Shown one piece after another: positions 1 to 7,864 of a stretch of 64,000 nucleotides of DNA. This stretch comes from Pedobacter westerhofensis (GTDB taxonomy: Bacteria > Bacteroidota > Bacteroidia > Sphingobacteriales > Sphingobacteriaceae). The translations under genes were made by a program, and so were the position numbers. Within the stretch, counting starts at the first letter, position 1; each line of letters opens with the position of its first letter. The stretch lies in the NCBI RefSeq assembly GCF_900182595.1, contig NZ_FXTN01000011.1, positions 186,001 through 250,000 on the forward strand. The letters run 5' to 3'. The notes under the pieces were generated by a model, which saw only the letters and a program-made list of their open reading frames with translations, did no database searches and was not told the origin of the DNA.

Positions 1-431
1 GTGATGCACACACCACTGACGGTAACAATATTCAACAGGAGCCACCACCATTGTTGCTTTTTGGGAGCGGTGGAACATAACAGGTAAAAGAATAAGGCAA
101 ATAATATCAGCGTGGGGCCATCAATACCGGAATTTAAAAAATAGACAATTGCGAAAAAGATATTGCCCAGTATCCCAAGCCCTATGATACTCGAGGTAAA
201 CAGCCTTTTCACGCGAGAGAGATAGTAAAGCCCGGCAAAACCTACCAGCATAATCAAACTTACCAAAGCTACTTTAGGTAAGCCAACAAAATAATTAAAG
301 GGTACATTATACGCCAATGCAATAAAGCCAACCATACATATGCAATGATATATTCGAGCTTCCAGGGAAAATGTTGCATCACTTCCGGTTAGTTTGACCT
401 GAAGTCGTTTTAGCGTAGATGAAAAATACAT
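1..431 (-). CDS. Partial membrane protein, probable N-terminus of a sensor histidine kinase
   Basis: An open frame on the minus strand starts at the ATG complementary to 429-431 and runs off the left edge, giving about 143 residues. It begins MYFSSTLKRLQVKLTGSD and then shows four to five closely spaced hydrophobic segments (for example VALVSLIMLVGFAGLYYL and TLILFALFFYLL). A short amphipathic start containing LTGSDATFSLEARI followed by a multi-pass sensor region resembles the membrane module of many Sphingobacteriaceae histidine kinases. The kinase domain would lie outside the window, so that call is inference from family resemblance; a membrane protein is certain. It is divergent from the fluoride exporter gene. 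Confidence 0.6.
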   Translation of the reverse strand, partial: MYFSSTLKRLQVKLTGSDATFSLEARIYHCICMVGFIALAYNVPFNYFVGLPKVALVSLIMLVGFAGLYYLSRVKRLFTSSIIGLGILGNIFFAIVYFLNSGIDGPTLILFALFFYLLCSTAPKKQQWWWLLLNIVTVSGVCI

Positions 432-521
432 GAAACTGACTATTGTTCAAATATAACTATTTAAACACATATTATTATTTCATTTATCATGTCCTTTCCT
501 GTAAATAAAACAAAAAAAACA

Positions 522-550
522 TTGCATCTTCAGGAAATTCATTAGTTTTG
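522..550 (+). promoter_or_regulatory. Bacteroidota-type promoter of the fluoride exporter
   Basis: TTG at 522-524 and TAGTTTTG at 543-550 are separated by 18 bases and match the Bacteroidota -33 (TTG) and -7 (TAnnTTTG) elements. Transcription would begin around 555, which is the first base of the fluoride aptamer, so promoter and riboswitch positions agree. The start site itself is inferred. Confidence 0.55.
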
Positions 551-552
551 AG

Positions 553-601
553 AAGGAAATGGTGTCTTCCTTTAACAAACCGCATTGCTGATGGCGCCTG
601 C
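553..601 (+). promoter_or_regulatory. Fluoride riboswitch (crcB motif)
   Basis: The sequence shows a short hairpin GGAA (555-558) / TTCC with loop ATGGTGTC, then AACAAACCGC, then GCTGATGGCGCCTGC. This order reproduces the crcB-motif aptamer: P1 hairpin, conserved ATGG loop, AACCGC-like joining strand and CTGATG-GCGCC 3' strand. The loop GGTGTC can pair with GGCGCC (593-598) using G-U wobbles, as the fluoride pseudoknot requires. The aptamer ends 38 bases before the start codon of a CLC-F type exporter, the classic target of this riboswitch, so aptamer and gene identification support each other. Confidence 0.85.
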
Positions 602-609
602 AATTAACC

Positions 610-635
610 GCGCAACTTGTTGTGCTTAATATTTT
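610..635 (+). terminator. Possible expression-platform terminator hairpin
   Basis: GCGCAA (610-615), loop CTTG, TTGTGC (620-625) form a six-pair stem (one G-U), followed by a U-rich stretch TTAATATTTT. It lies between the fluoride aptamer and the start codon, where a fluoride-controlled terminator is expected. The stem is short and no clear antiterminator overlap was found, so this is a suggestion only. Confidence 0.35.
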
Positions 636-639
636 GTAG

Positions 640-1998
640 GTGAAAAAATTCGAACATTACTCCATTATTAAACAGCTTTTACGCTGGACAATCCTTGTTT
701 TCCCGATAGCAATTTTAACCGGCAGCGCCATTGCATTATTTTTATGGCTGCTGAACCAAGCCATACATTACAGGTTTGGGCATCAATGGCTGCTTTTTCT
801 GCTCCCTGCCGCAGGAATAGTAATATATTTCCTCTATCGCCTATTTGGGAAAAATTCCGAAAAAGGAAATAACCTGATCATTGATGAAATCCGTGAACAC
901 GGAGAAGGAATTCCCAAAAGAATGGCACCTCTTATTCTGCTCACTACAATAATCACTCATTTGTTTGGTGGTTCTGCAGGCCGTGAAGGTACAGCTGTTC
1001 AGATTGGAGGCAGCATCGCAGCAATGTTCGGACGCTGGTTCAGGCTCAATGAATCAGATACCCGTGTGATGCTTACTGCCGGTATAGCCGCCGGTTTTGG
1101 TGCCGTATTCGGCACGCCTCTTACAGGTGCCATTTTCGCACTGGAAGTGCTGGCGATAGGAAGCATCCGGTATAATGCCCTCTTCCCTGCGCTGATGGCC
1201 AGTATCATTGCCGACATTACAGTAGCTGCATGGGGCATTCATCACACTGCTTATCATATTGATATCATTCCACATCAGATTTATTTTATGTCTGATCTGC
1301 TGCCGGTGGATTTGCTGCTGATCATTAAAGTTATTGTGGCAGCGATAGCATTCGGGCTTGCCAGTTTTATTTTTTCTGGAATGGTACACGAGATCAAAGT
1401 AATCCTGGGCAAGGTCATACCGATAAAATGGTTAATTCCTGTCGCAGGCGGGATGATCATTATCGGCCTGACCTATATCAATGGCAATCAGGATTATCTC
1501 AGCCTGGGCGTAGACCCTCAATACCCAGGTGCAATTACTATTCCCTCCGCATTTCATGCCGGTGGCGCAGATACCTGGAGCTGGCTGTGGAAAACCATTT
1601 ACACCACTACAACGCTTGCCTCCGGATTTAAGGGCGGAGAAGTAACTCCATTGTTTTATATTGGTGCAACACTAGGCAATACCCTCTCTCAACTATTAAA
1701 TGCACCTGTAAGCCTTTTCGCAGCCCTGGGATTTATCGCCGTATTTGCCGGGGCTACCAATACGCCCCTGGCCTGCACATTTATGGGCATAGAGCTGTTT
1801 GGAGGCGAATATGCCTTGCTTTTTGCCATCGCCTGTTTTACCGCTTACTTATTTAGCGGGCACTCCGGAATTTATTCTGCCCAGACCATTATCGTTCCCA
1901 AGTTTGAAGGATCTCCTGAAATAAACAACCTCCATGAGGCCAGCCAAAAACGAGGCTACCTCCACACTAAAATCTCAAAATATAAATTTAGATCCTAA
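640..1998 (+). CDS. CLC-F type fluoride/proton antiporter
   Basis: A 452-residue multi-spanning CLC-family transporter that should expel fluoride in exchange for protons at the inner membrane. The gating glutamate lies in GREGT (residues 114-118), where chloride-type CLCs have GREGP; GREGT is a mark of the CLC-F subgroup. The anion-coordinating loop reads GNN (76-78) instead of the chloride-type GSGIP serine, matching the asparagine-bearing CLC-F group. The second anion motif is GFKGGEVTP (329-337). Start is GTG at 640; no earlier in-frame ATG fits and the hydrophobic N-terminus is complete. Regulation by the upstream fluoride riboswitch supports the substrate. The 3' end overlaps the convergent barrel gene by 11 bases. 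Confidence 0.9.
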   Translation: MKKFEHYSIIKQLLRWTILVFPIAILTGSAIALFLWLLNQAIHYRFGHQWLLFLLPAAGIVIYFLYRLFGKNSEKGNNLIIDEIREHGEGIPKRMAPLILLTTIITHLFGGSAGREGTAVQIGGSIAAMFGRWFRLNESDTRVMLTAGIAAGFGAVFGTPLTGAIFALEVLAIGSIRYNALFPALMASIIADITVAAWGIHHTAYHIDIIPHQIYFMSDLLPVDLLLIIKVIVAAIAFGLASFIFSGMVHEIKVILGKVIPIKWLIPVAGGMIIIGLTYINGNQDYLSLGVDPQYPGAITIPSAFHAGGADTWSWLWKTIYTTTTLASGFKGGEVTPLFYIGATLGNTLSQLLNAPVSLFAALGFIAVFAGATNTPLACTFMGIELFGGEYALLFAIACFTAYLFSGHSGIYSAQTIIVPKFEGSPEINNLHEASQKRGYLHTKISKYKFRS

Positions 1999-4573
1999 AA
2001 TTCATTGAGAAAAACGGATACCAGCCTTCTGTAGAGTGCCCGGCCATTAACTGTATGATGGTTAACCCGGCAGGCGAGAAATATAGCCCCCCGCCAGTTC
2101 CCTGGTGCCACTTATCAGAATGTTCGTCTTTTTCCCAAACCCGGCCGGCATCATAAAAGCCCGATAAACCAAGCTGGCCCGGCAGGATATAACTTGCTAC
2201 ATTGAACAGTTTAACCCTGCCCTGCAGATTGTTATATACCATATGCTCACCTGCGAAACGGTTTTGGAGGAACCCCAGCAGGTTACCCTGTCCGCCCAGG
2301 AACATCGATTGGTAAAAAGCTGCGTCACCAACAGTTACACCGCCGCCCACCCGGTCCGACAGAACAATCGTTCCGCGGGAATTAAGCTTCTGATAATAGG
2401 TAAACTCAGGCCTGATCTGCATAAAAGATTTTGAATAATGGTTAAGGCCGGTGTATCCCTGCAGTGTAACGTTAAAATAGTATCCTGCACTAGGGAGAAA
2501 ATTACTGTTCCTGTGGTTGCTGTTAAAATTCACGATCAGGCCTACATGCGCTTTGTCTTTGTTTACAGTGGCACTGTCATAAGAATTAATGAGGGACTGC
2601 TGGTTGATAAATCTTCCGCCGTTGTCATCAAAGTTCAGGTGATAAAACTGAATGGAGGGCCCTGCGCTTAATGTATTTCCATTGCCAACATGCCAGCGCA
2701 GTGCGGGATCAACCTGGTAGGTATCAAACCTGGTCCGGTAAAACCTCCTGTAATCTCCCTCTTTTACCAGTGCTGTTTCATTACCGCGGCCAAAGAAATT
2801 CATCGTATTATCAGGTGCCTGGGCATACGCCTGCAGGGTGATATCAGCCTTGCCAATGGCCTGGATCCATTCTCCGTTATATTTGATCCTGAAAGCATCA
2901 GTGGCAAAGGCATGGGTAACCATGATCTGCTGTGAACTGGAATAGGGCAGCTTTCTGAAGCCGTCTTTTTTTACAAACTTTACGCCCAGTCCCAGTAAAA
3001 ATCCATCATCTTTATTGATCGCAGCTGTGGCCAGTGGTATCCAGACATTATACAGGTTGGTGGGGATAAATTTAGTATTCAGCGTATCATTGGAAAGATG
3101 GGTTTTAAACCGGCTTACATCGCCTGTCAGATGAGAATTGTCCTTCTGGTCGTACAGCTTTACCTTACGGCCGGCCTGTTTTACCTCATATGATTTATTG
3201 CCCTCTCCCCCTACTATTCTTAATTTTATTGGCTGATCACTGGTATTGATGGTCACCTGGTCATCACCGCCCGAAACATATAAGCGGATCTCTTTGGTAA
3301 TATCAGGATTATAGGTCATGTCCATCAAAAGATCTTTTGCCTGTCCGTCTTTATCGATTTTATTGATCAGCACCCTGGTACCATGATCAGGAGCATCACT
3401 GAATGTTACTTTCTCGTTCTTATCACTCGTTTTAATGTCTACAATTCTGTTGCTGAACCTGTAAAATCCGTCCATTGCTGCAGGGATATTGTCGCGGCGT
3501 TGTTTAAGCTCAGTAAAAAGCTGGTCGTGGCGCATGCGGTATACCTCGGCCGGCAGCAATTTCAGCCCTTCTTCCAGCACCTGATCGTTCTCGGCTTTTA
3601 CAAAGTCGTTTACCACCTTCATATATTCAGTATAGCTGAGCTGTGCATCAGGAAAGCCTTTCATAAACCTTGTTTTAAACAAAGAGTATTTCACACCGGG
3701 AAGCGTAGGCCCAAAATCGCCCAGTAGTGGATCTATCCATGGCAGGGCAGCAATTGAAGGAAACAAACCCTGGTTTACATGAAAAACCTGATCACGGTCG
3801 CGCGGCACTGCCTCATACATTTTCTGTCCTTTGCCCGGTTTCACATCCAGCCAGCGCCACTGGTCTTCATGCCTGTCCCAGTCGCCAATCAGCAGGTCGA
3901 GCAGCCTTGCCCTTAAAAACTGTTTGCCGTCAAAATGATGATCATTATCTTCATTCAGCTCTTTAATCATTTTGGGGGTATTATCTGATTCGCCGCCCGG
4001 CTCCCGCTCTTCCAGCAGCACAACCATACCTGTAAATTCCTTATTGAATTCTCCAAGGGCATCATCAGCCGCAATTACGCCGATCACCGGATTGGTATGA
4101 TGTACATTTGCCGCAGCGGCAAGTGGCGGCACAATCAGGGCAGAAAACGGGTGCTGCCCGCTCATGGCATCCCGTACCCAATCCAGGGCAAAAGTTCCTC
4201 TCAGACCTTCGGGCAATATTTTGTCCGGCGTTTTCTCCACACTGCGGATCACATATTCAATCCCCTTTTTGTCGGCCAGGCGCAGCGATTTGGATTGCAT
4301 CCCTCCGCCTTCCTTTACCGGCGCCAAACCGCCGTATACTTTAGATATTTTAATCAGGGGCAGCTTAACAGCTGCCGCCCATTCTTTTCTGTAGTTTTCT
4401 CCAAAGAACCATTTGTGTGTACCACTTACATCTTCGTAAACCGGATGCACCTTTACCACTATACTATCAGGAAAGTTTTGACGGGCGGATGACTTTACCC
4501 TGTCCGAATTTTGTGCTTGTACATATCCGGCAAATGAGGTTAACAGTAAAATTAAAGGTAATCGTTTGGGCAT
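1988..4573 (-). CDS. Outer-membrane protein: kinase-like N-terminal domain plus Omp85-type barrel
   Basis: An 861-residue protein with a cleavable signal peptide ending near VQA/QNS (residue 20). Residues about 50-450 form a large periplasmic or surface domain with KSLRLADKKGIEYVIRS (about 95-111) and GDWDRHEDQW (230-239). That motif recalls the DRHxxN/DW loop of secreted atypical kinases and HipA-like folds, but catalytic activity is not shown. Residues about 500-861 are rich in alternating beta strands. FLGGQGNLLGF followed by FAGE is a variant of the Omp85/surface-antigen LGG-RGY signature, and the protein ends FFSMNFRI. In Bacteroidota the same N-terminal domain is often coupled to metallophosphoesterases. 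It is convergent with the fluoride exporter. Confidence 0.75.
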   Translation of the reverse strand: MPKRLPLILLLTSFAGYVQAQNSDRVKSSARQNFPDSIVVKVHPVYEDVSGTHKWFFGENYRKEWAAAVKLPLIKISKVYGGLAPVKEGGGMQSKSLRLADKKGIEYVIRSVEKTPDKILPEGLRGTFALDWVRDAMSGQHPFSALIVPPLAAAANVHHTNPVIGVIAADDALGEFNKEFTGMVVLLEEREPGGESDNTPKMIKELNEDNDHHFDGKQFLRARLLDLLIGDWDRHEDQWRWLDVKPGKGQKMYEAVPRDRDQVFHVNQGLFPSIAALPWIDPLLGDFGPTLPGVKYSLFKTRFMKGFPDAQLSYTEYMKVVNDFVKAENDQVLEEGLKLLPAEVYRMRHDQLFTELKQRRDNIPAAMDGFYRFSNRIVDIKTSDKNEKVTFSDAPDHGTRVLINKIDKDGQAKDLLMDMTYNPDITKEIRLYVSGGDDQVTINTSDQPIKLRIVGGEGNKSYEVKQAGRKVKLYDQKDNSHLTGDVSRFKTHLSNDTLNTKFIPTNLYNVWIPLATAAINKDDGFLLGLGVKFVKKDGFRKLPYSSSQQIMVTHAFATDAFRIKYNGEWIQAIGKADITLQAYAQAPDNTMNFFGRGNETALVKEGDYRRFYRTRFDTYQVDPALRWHVGNGNTLSAGPSIQFYHLNFDDNGGRFINQQSLINSYDSATVNKDKAHVGLIVNFNSNHRNSNFLPSAGYYFNVTLQGYTGLNHYSKSFMQIRPEFTYYQKLNSRGTIVLSDRVGGGVTVGDAAFYQSMFLGGQGNLLGFLQNRFAGEHMVYNNLQGRVKLFNVASYILPGQLGLSGFYDAGRVWEKDEHSDKWHQGTGGGLYFSPAGLTIIQLMAGHSTEGWYPFFSMNFRI

Positions 4574-4740
4574 AAGGATCTAATTTGGGCATCAATTTAT
4601 TTAAAATCAGCTTGAACACTCCTGCTGTTGTGTTCAAGTACTAAAATACAAAATTATTAACTTAAAAATAATGTTCATCCCAAAACCCATTTAATTTCCG
4701 GAGATTTATATGATCTTTACGGTCTCTAATTATTGAATAT

Positions 4741-6357
4741 ATGACCGGCCAGATCCATCAGCATTATAAATGTACATGTCAGAATCATCAGTTTTTACAA
4801 GTTATACTGGCAGCAGGTATATTTCTGCTGTGTTTTTCGGGCTGCTCAATCCCGGCCGGCTCCCAAACGATAATCGCTAAAACAGACAAAGGATATATCC
4901 GTGGGGCAATCGAAAATAACATTCTTGTTTTTAAGGGTATTCCCTATGCCAAATCCCCAGAAGGCGAATTGAGGTTTAAATCTCCCCAACCAGCAGACCG
5001 CTGGGCAGATACCCTGTCCTGTGAAAACTTTGGCAATATCGCCGCTCAGTATGACGGAGGTAAAAAAGCTGTCGCAGGAAATGAAAATTGTCTGAGCCTG
5101 AATATTTATGCTCCCTTTGTACCAGCAAGCACAGGAACTTCATCAGACATGGGCAGAACCATGAAACCCGGTGCTGCAGGCCTGAAGAGGAAACTGCCGG
5201 TAGTGGTATGGGTACATGGTGGGGCAATGACTTCAGGATCAGGGATGGGAATGAACGGGCATGCTTTTGCAGATCAGGACAGTATCATTACCGTAACTAT
5301 TAACTACAGGCTTGGTGTTTTCGGCTTTCTCTATATGGGAGATCAGCGGGGAGATTACCGTACTTCAGGAAATAATGGTTTACTTGACTGCATCCGGGCT
5401 TTGAGATGGATTAAAGACAATATCAGCTCTTTTGGCGGAGATCCTTCGGCGGTTACCGTCATGGGAGAATCTGCCGGGGCAAAACTCGTAAGTACACTTC
5501 TGGTATCTCCCCAGGCAAATGGGCTCTTCCGGCAGCTGATACTTGAAAGCGGTGCGGTACAGTGCATCCGCGACAGTGCAACCGCCAAAAATATCAGGCA
5601 AAGGTTGCTGGATACGCTCCACCTCAAAGACCCTGCGGACCTTTTTAAGCTCAGCACTTCAGCTTTGATCGAAGCACAAAATAAAGTATGTAGCGGGGCA
5701 CAGGGAACCAATTACTTTGGCCCGGTACAGGATGGGGAAGTGATCAGCGAAGATCCATATACTTATATCAGCACGCATCCGGATCAAAAAATCAAACTGC
5801 TTATGGGCACAAACAATGCTGAAAGCAAGATGTTCATGAATGCGGACAAAAGACTGTTCCATGCAGATGACCAGGCATTGAAAGACTGGTTTGGCACAAA
5901 TTACCGCCATATCAAATCTGCCGGCCTGAAAGCGATGGCAAAGCCCGGTCAGCTGAGTCCTGTTATGAATTTATTCACTCAGTATATGTACCAGATGCAT
6001 TCCTATCGTTTGGCCGATGCACTGGCGAAAAGTAAAATTCCGGTATGGATGTACCGCTTTGATTACAGCAGGGATAACTCCGGTGCCAACCACGCGCAGG
6101 AACTAGGGTATGTATGGTATTCAGGCAATAACACAGGATTCAATGCGGAAGAAATTAAACTTGCAGTGCAGGTTCACAGATCATGGGTACAATTTATCAA
6201 AGGGAAAAATCCGGGAAAGATTAACGGGCAGTCCTGGCCGCTTTTTACACAGCAGCTAAAGACAGTAATGGTTTTCGACCATGTCTCCGGCCCTCAGGTT
6301 CAAGAAGATATTTATAATGACCCGCTGTATCCATCTGCCGGCTTTGTATTAAATTGA
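4741..6357 (+). CDS. Type B carboxylesterase, probable lipoprotein
   Basis: A 538-residue alpha/beta hydrolase of the carboxylesterase type B family, which cleaves carboxylic esters. The catalytic triad is readable: Ser244 in GESAGA, Glu361 in NNAESKMF, and His451 in NHAQELGYVW. The oxyanion motif HGGAMTSGSG precedes the nucleophile. The N-terminus has a hydrophobic stretch (about 20-33) ending FSGC, an acceptable Bacteroidota lipobox, so a periplasmic or outer-membrane anchored enzyme is likely. The hydrophilic, cysteine-rich first 18 residues before the signal core are unusual, but no better start was found. It stands alone between a minus-strand gene and the HD-domain gene. Confidence 0.88.
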   Translation: MTGQIHQHYKCTCQNHQFLQVILAAGIFLLCFSGCSIPAGSQTIIAKTDKGYIRGAIENNILVFKGIPYAKSPEGELRFKSPQPADRWADTLSCENFGNIAAQYDGGKKAVAGNENCLSLNIYAPFVPASTGTSSDMGRTMKPGAAGLKRKLPVVVWVHGGAMTSGSGMGMNGHAFADQDSIITVTINYRLGVFGFLYMGDQRGDYRTSGNNGLLDCIRALRWIKDNISSFGGDPSAVTVMGESAGAKLVSTLLVSPQANGLFRQLILESGAVQCIRDSATAKNIRQRLLDTLHLKDPADLFKLSTSALIEAQNKVCSGAQGTNYFGPVQDGEVISEDPYTYISTHPDQKIKLLMGTNNAESKMFMNADKRLFHADDQALKDWFGTNYRHIKSAGLKAMAKPGQLSPVMNLFTQYMYQMHSYRLADALAKSKIPVWMYRFDYSRDNSGANHAQELGYVWYSGNNTGFNAEEIKLAVQVHRSWVQFIKGKNPGKINGQSWPLFTQQLKTVMVFDHVSGPQVQEDIYNDPLYPSAGFVLN

Positions 6358-6400
6358 ATATGAACGGATAACATTTACAGCTAAAAAAAATAACATTCCA

Positions 6401-6435
6401 ATACAATTATACTAATTATATTAGTATAATTGTAT
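6401..6435. promoter_or_regulatory. Perfect 16-bp-arm palindrome directly before the HD-domain gene
   Basis: ATACAATTATACTAAT (6401-6416) and its exact reverse complement ATTAGTATAATTGTAT (6420-6435) are separated by three bases (TAT). The right arm ends one base before the ATG at 6437. There is no T-tract, so it is not a terminator for the esterase. It looks like a repressor operator, or an RNA hairpin that would occlude the start codon. The binding protein is unknown. Confidence 0.7.
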
Positions 6436-6436
6436 T

Positions 6437-7312
6437 ATGATTAAAGTCAGCGACCCTATCTACGGAACATTTGAACTACCAAAAATATTTGAGGATTTAA
6501 TGAACAGCAAGGCGGTTCAGCGCCTGGGCAAAATACATCACAGCGGGGCAATATTTCTCGTAAATCCCGAAATCTGCCATACCCGTCTGGAGCACTCAAT
6601 AGGTGTAATGCTGCTGATCAGGACACTGGGAGGAACAGAACTTGAACAGATCGCAGGTTTGCTGCATGACATCTCACATACCGCCTTTTCACATGTTGGC
6701 GATTATGTTTTTAACAACACAGATGAGACTTACCACGAGCAGCTTTTTGCCACAGTATTAAAAGATTCTGATATACCGGCAGTACTGGAAAAACATGGCT
6801 ACCATGCCGATCAGCTTTTGCAGGGAAGGTTCTCCATCCTGGAACAGCCCCTTCCGCATCTTTGTGCAGACCGCCTGGATTATACGCTGCGCGATGCCTT
6901 GCACACCCGGATCATCAGCAGGAAAGATGCCCGGGATTTTATCCATGCCGTTACCTTACAGGAAGAAAAGATAGTGGTAAAAGACCAGGTACATGCCGAA
7001 TGGATAGACCACATCTTCATCCTTTTAAATAAAGATGTTTACAATGCACCGCTCTACGTGTATGCTAACCAGCAGCTCGGTTTGCTGATTAAAGAATTTC
7101 TGGAAAAAGGAGAAATCAGGGAAAGCGATCTCCTGAAGGATGATACATTTCTGCTGAACAAGATCAGAAGTACGGTGTATGGATTTGATGCCGTTAAGGC
7201 GATCAAACAACAAAAAGACTATTCTAAATTCCTAAAGAAAGGTGCCAGCCTAAAGATCAAGGAAAGATTTCTTAAAGCACGTGTATCAACGCTGAACAAA
7301 CAGTTTTTGTAA
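6437..7312 (+). CDS. HD-domain phosphohydrolase (dGTPase/SAMHD1-like)
   Basis: A 291-residue cytoplasmic HD-superfamily hydrolase. Metal ligands are recognisable: CHTRLEHS (His48, His53), LLHDISHTAFSH (His77-Asp78) and CADRLDYTLRD (around 143-152). The IYGTFELP start and VQRLGKIHHSG segment are typical of the compact Bacteroidota proteins related to dNTP triphosphohydrolases. The actual substrate cannot be read from the sequence. The start ATG lies one base after a perfect palindrome, which suggests tight repression at transcription or translation. The gene appears monocistronic; the next gene has its own 5' region. Confidence 0.85.
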   Translation: MIKVSDPIYGTFELPKIFEDLMNSKAVQRLGKIHHSGAIFLVNPEICHTRLEHSIGVMLLIRTLGGTELEQIAGLLHDISHTAFSHVGDYVFNNTDETYHEQLFATVLKDSDIPAVLEKHGYHADQLLQGRFSILEQPLPHLCADRLDYTLRDALHTRIISRKDARDFIHAVTLQEEKIVVKDQVHAEWIDHIFILLNKDVYNAPLYVYANQQLGLLIKEFLEKGEIRESDLLKDDTFLLNKIRSTVYGFDAVKAIKQQKDYSKFLKKGASLKIKERFLKARVSTLNKQFL

Positions 7313-7390
7313 TTTATTTAAAACTATTTTCCTGAAAGGACTGTGTCTCGGCAAAATTTATTAATTTCATTTTGTAAAAATAATTCAAAC

Positions 7391-7810
7391 ATGAGCACAT
7401 CAACCCGAAGAAAATTTATAGGAACCGCCGCGATATTGTCAGCTGCAACAGCAGTATCAGCATTACCTGTTCAGAATCCCCTTAAGAATATGGAACAAAA
7501 ATACCCTGTAGTACACCATGTGTTTTTCTGGCTGAAAAATCCGGGATCGGCAGCAGACCGCGATAAGCTCATTGCCGGCGTAAAAACATTATCCAAAATT
7601 GAAACTGTACATGAACTCCGCGTAGGCGTGGTTGCAAGCACTGAAAAGCGCGAAGTAGTGGATAACAGCTGGGCAGTATCAGAACTGATCTTCTTTAAAG
7701 ATCTCGAAGGCCAGGCTACTTATCAAAACCACCCTATACATCTGGAATTTATAAAAAACTGCAGCCATCTCTGGGAAAAGGTCATTGTTTATGATGCTGT
7801 TGAAGCCTAG
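7391..7810 (+). CDS. Dabb (stress-responsive alpha/beta barrel) family protein, exported
   Basis: A 139-residue protein starting MSTSTRRKFIGTAA, a twin-arginine-like signal followed by a hydrophobic alanine-rich core, so export is likely. I chose the ATG at 7391 because it gives a standard signal peptide; an upstream in-frame extension starts at a non-ATG codon and looks non-coding. The mature part has the dimeric alpha-beta barrel pattern: YPVVHHVFFWLKNPG, then a central ELRVGVV, SWAVSELIFFKDLEGQATYQNHPIH and a C-terminal WEKVIVYDA. Function is unknown; family members bind small hydrophobic ligands or act in stress response. A strong terminator follows. Confidence 0.85.
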   Translation: MSTSTRRKFIGTAAILSAATAVSALPVQNPLKNMEQKYPVVHHVFFWLKNPGSAADRDKLIAGVKTLSKIETVHELRVGVVASTEKREVVDNSWAVSELIFFKDLEGQATYQNHPIHLEFIKNCSHLWEKVIVYDAVEA

Positions 7811-7813
7811 GTG

Positions 7814-7852
7814 ATCCGTCCTGCAGCTTTCCAGCATAGCTGCAGGACGGAT
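7814..7852. terminator. Bidirectional intrinsic terminator
   Basis: ATCCGTCCTGCAGCT (7814-7828) and AGCTGCAGGACGGAT (7838-7852) form a perfect 15-bp stem with a 9-base loop between two convergent genes, so it can serve both. No long T-tract follows on either side. Confidence 0.75.
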
Positions 7853-7864
7853 TAAGTAATTGGT

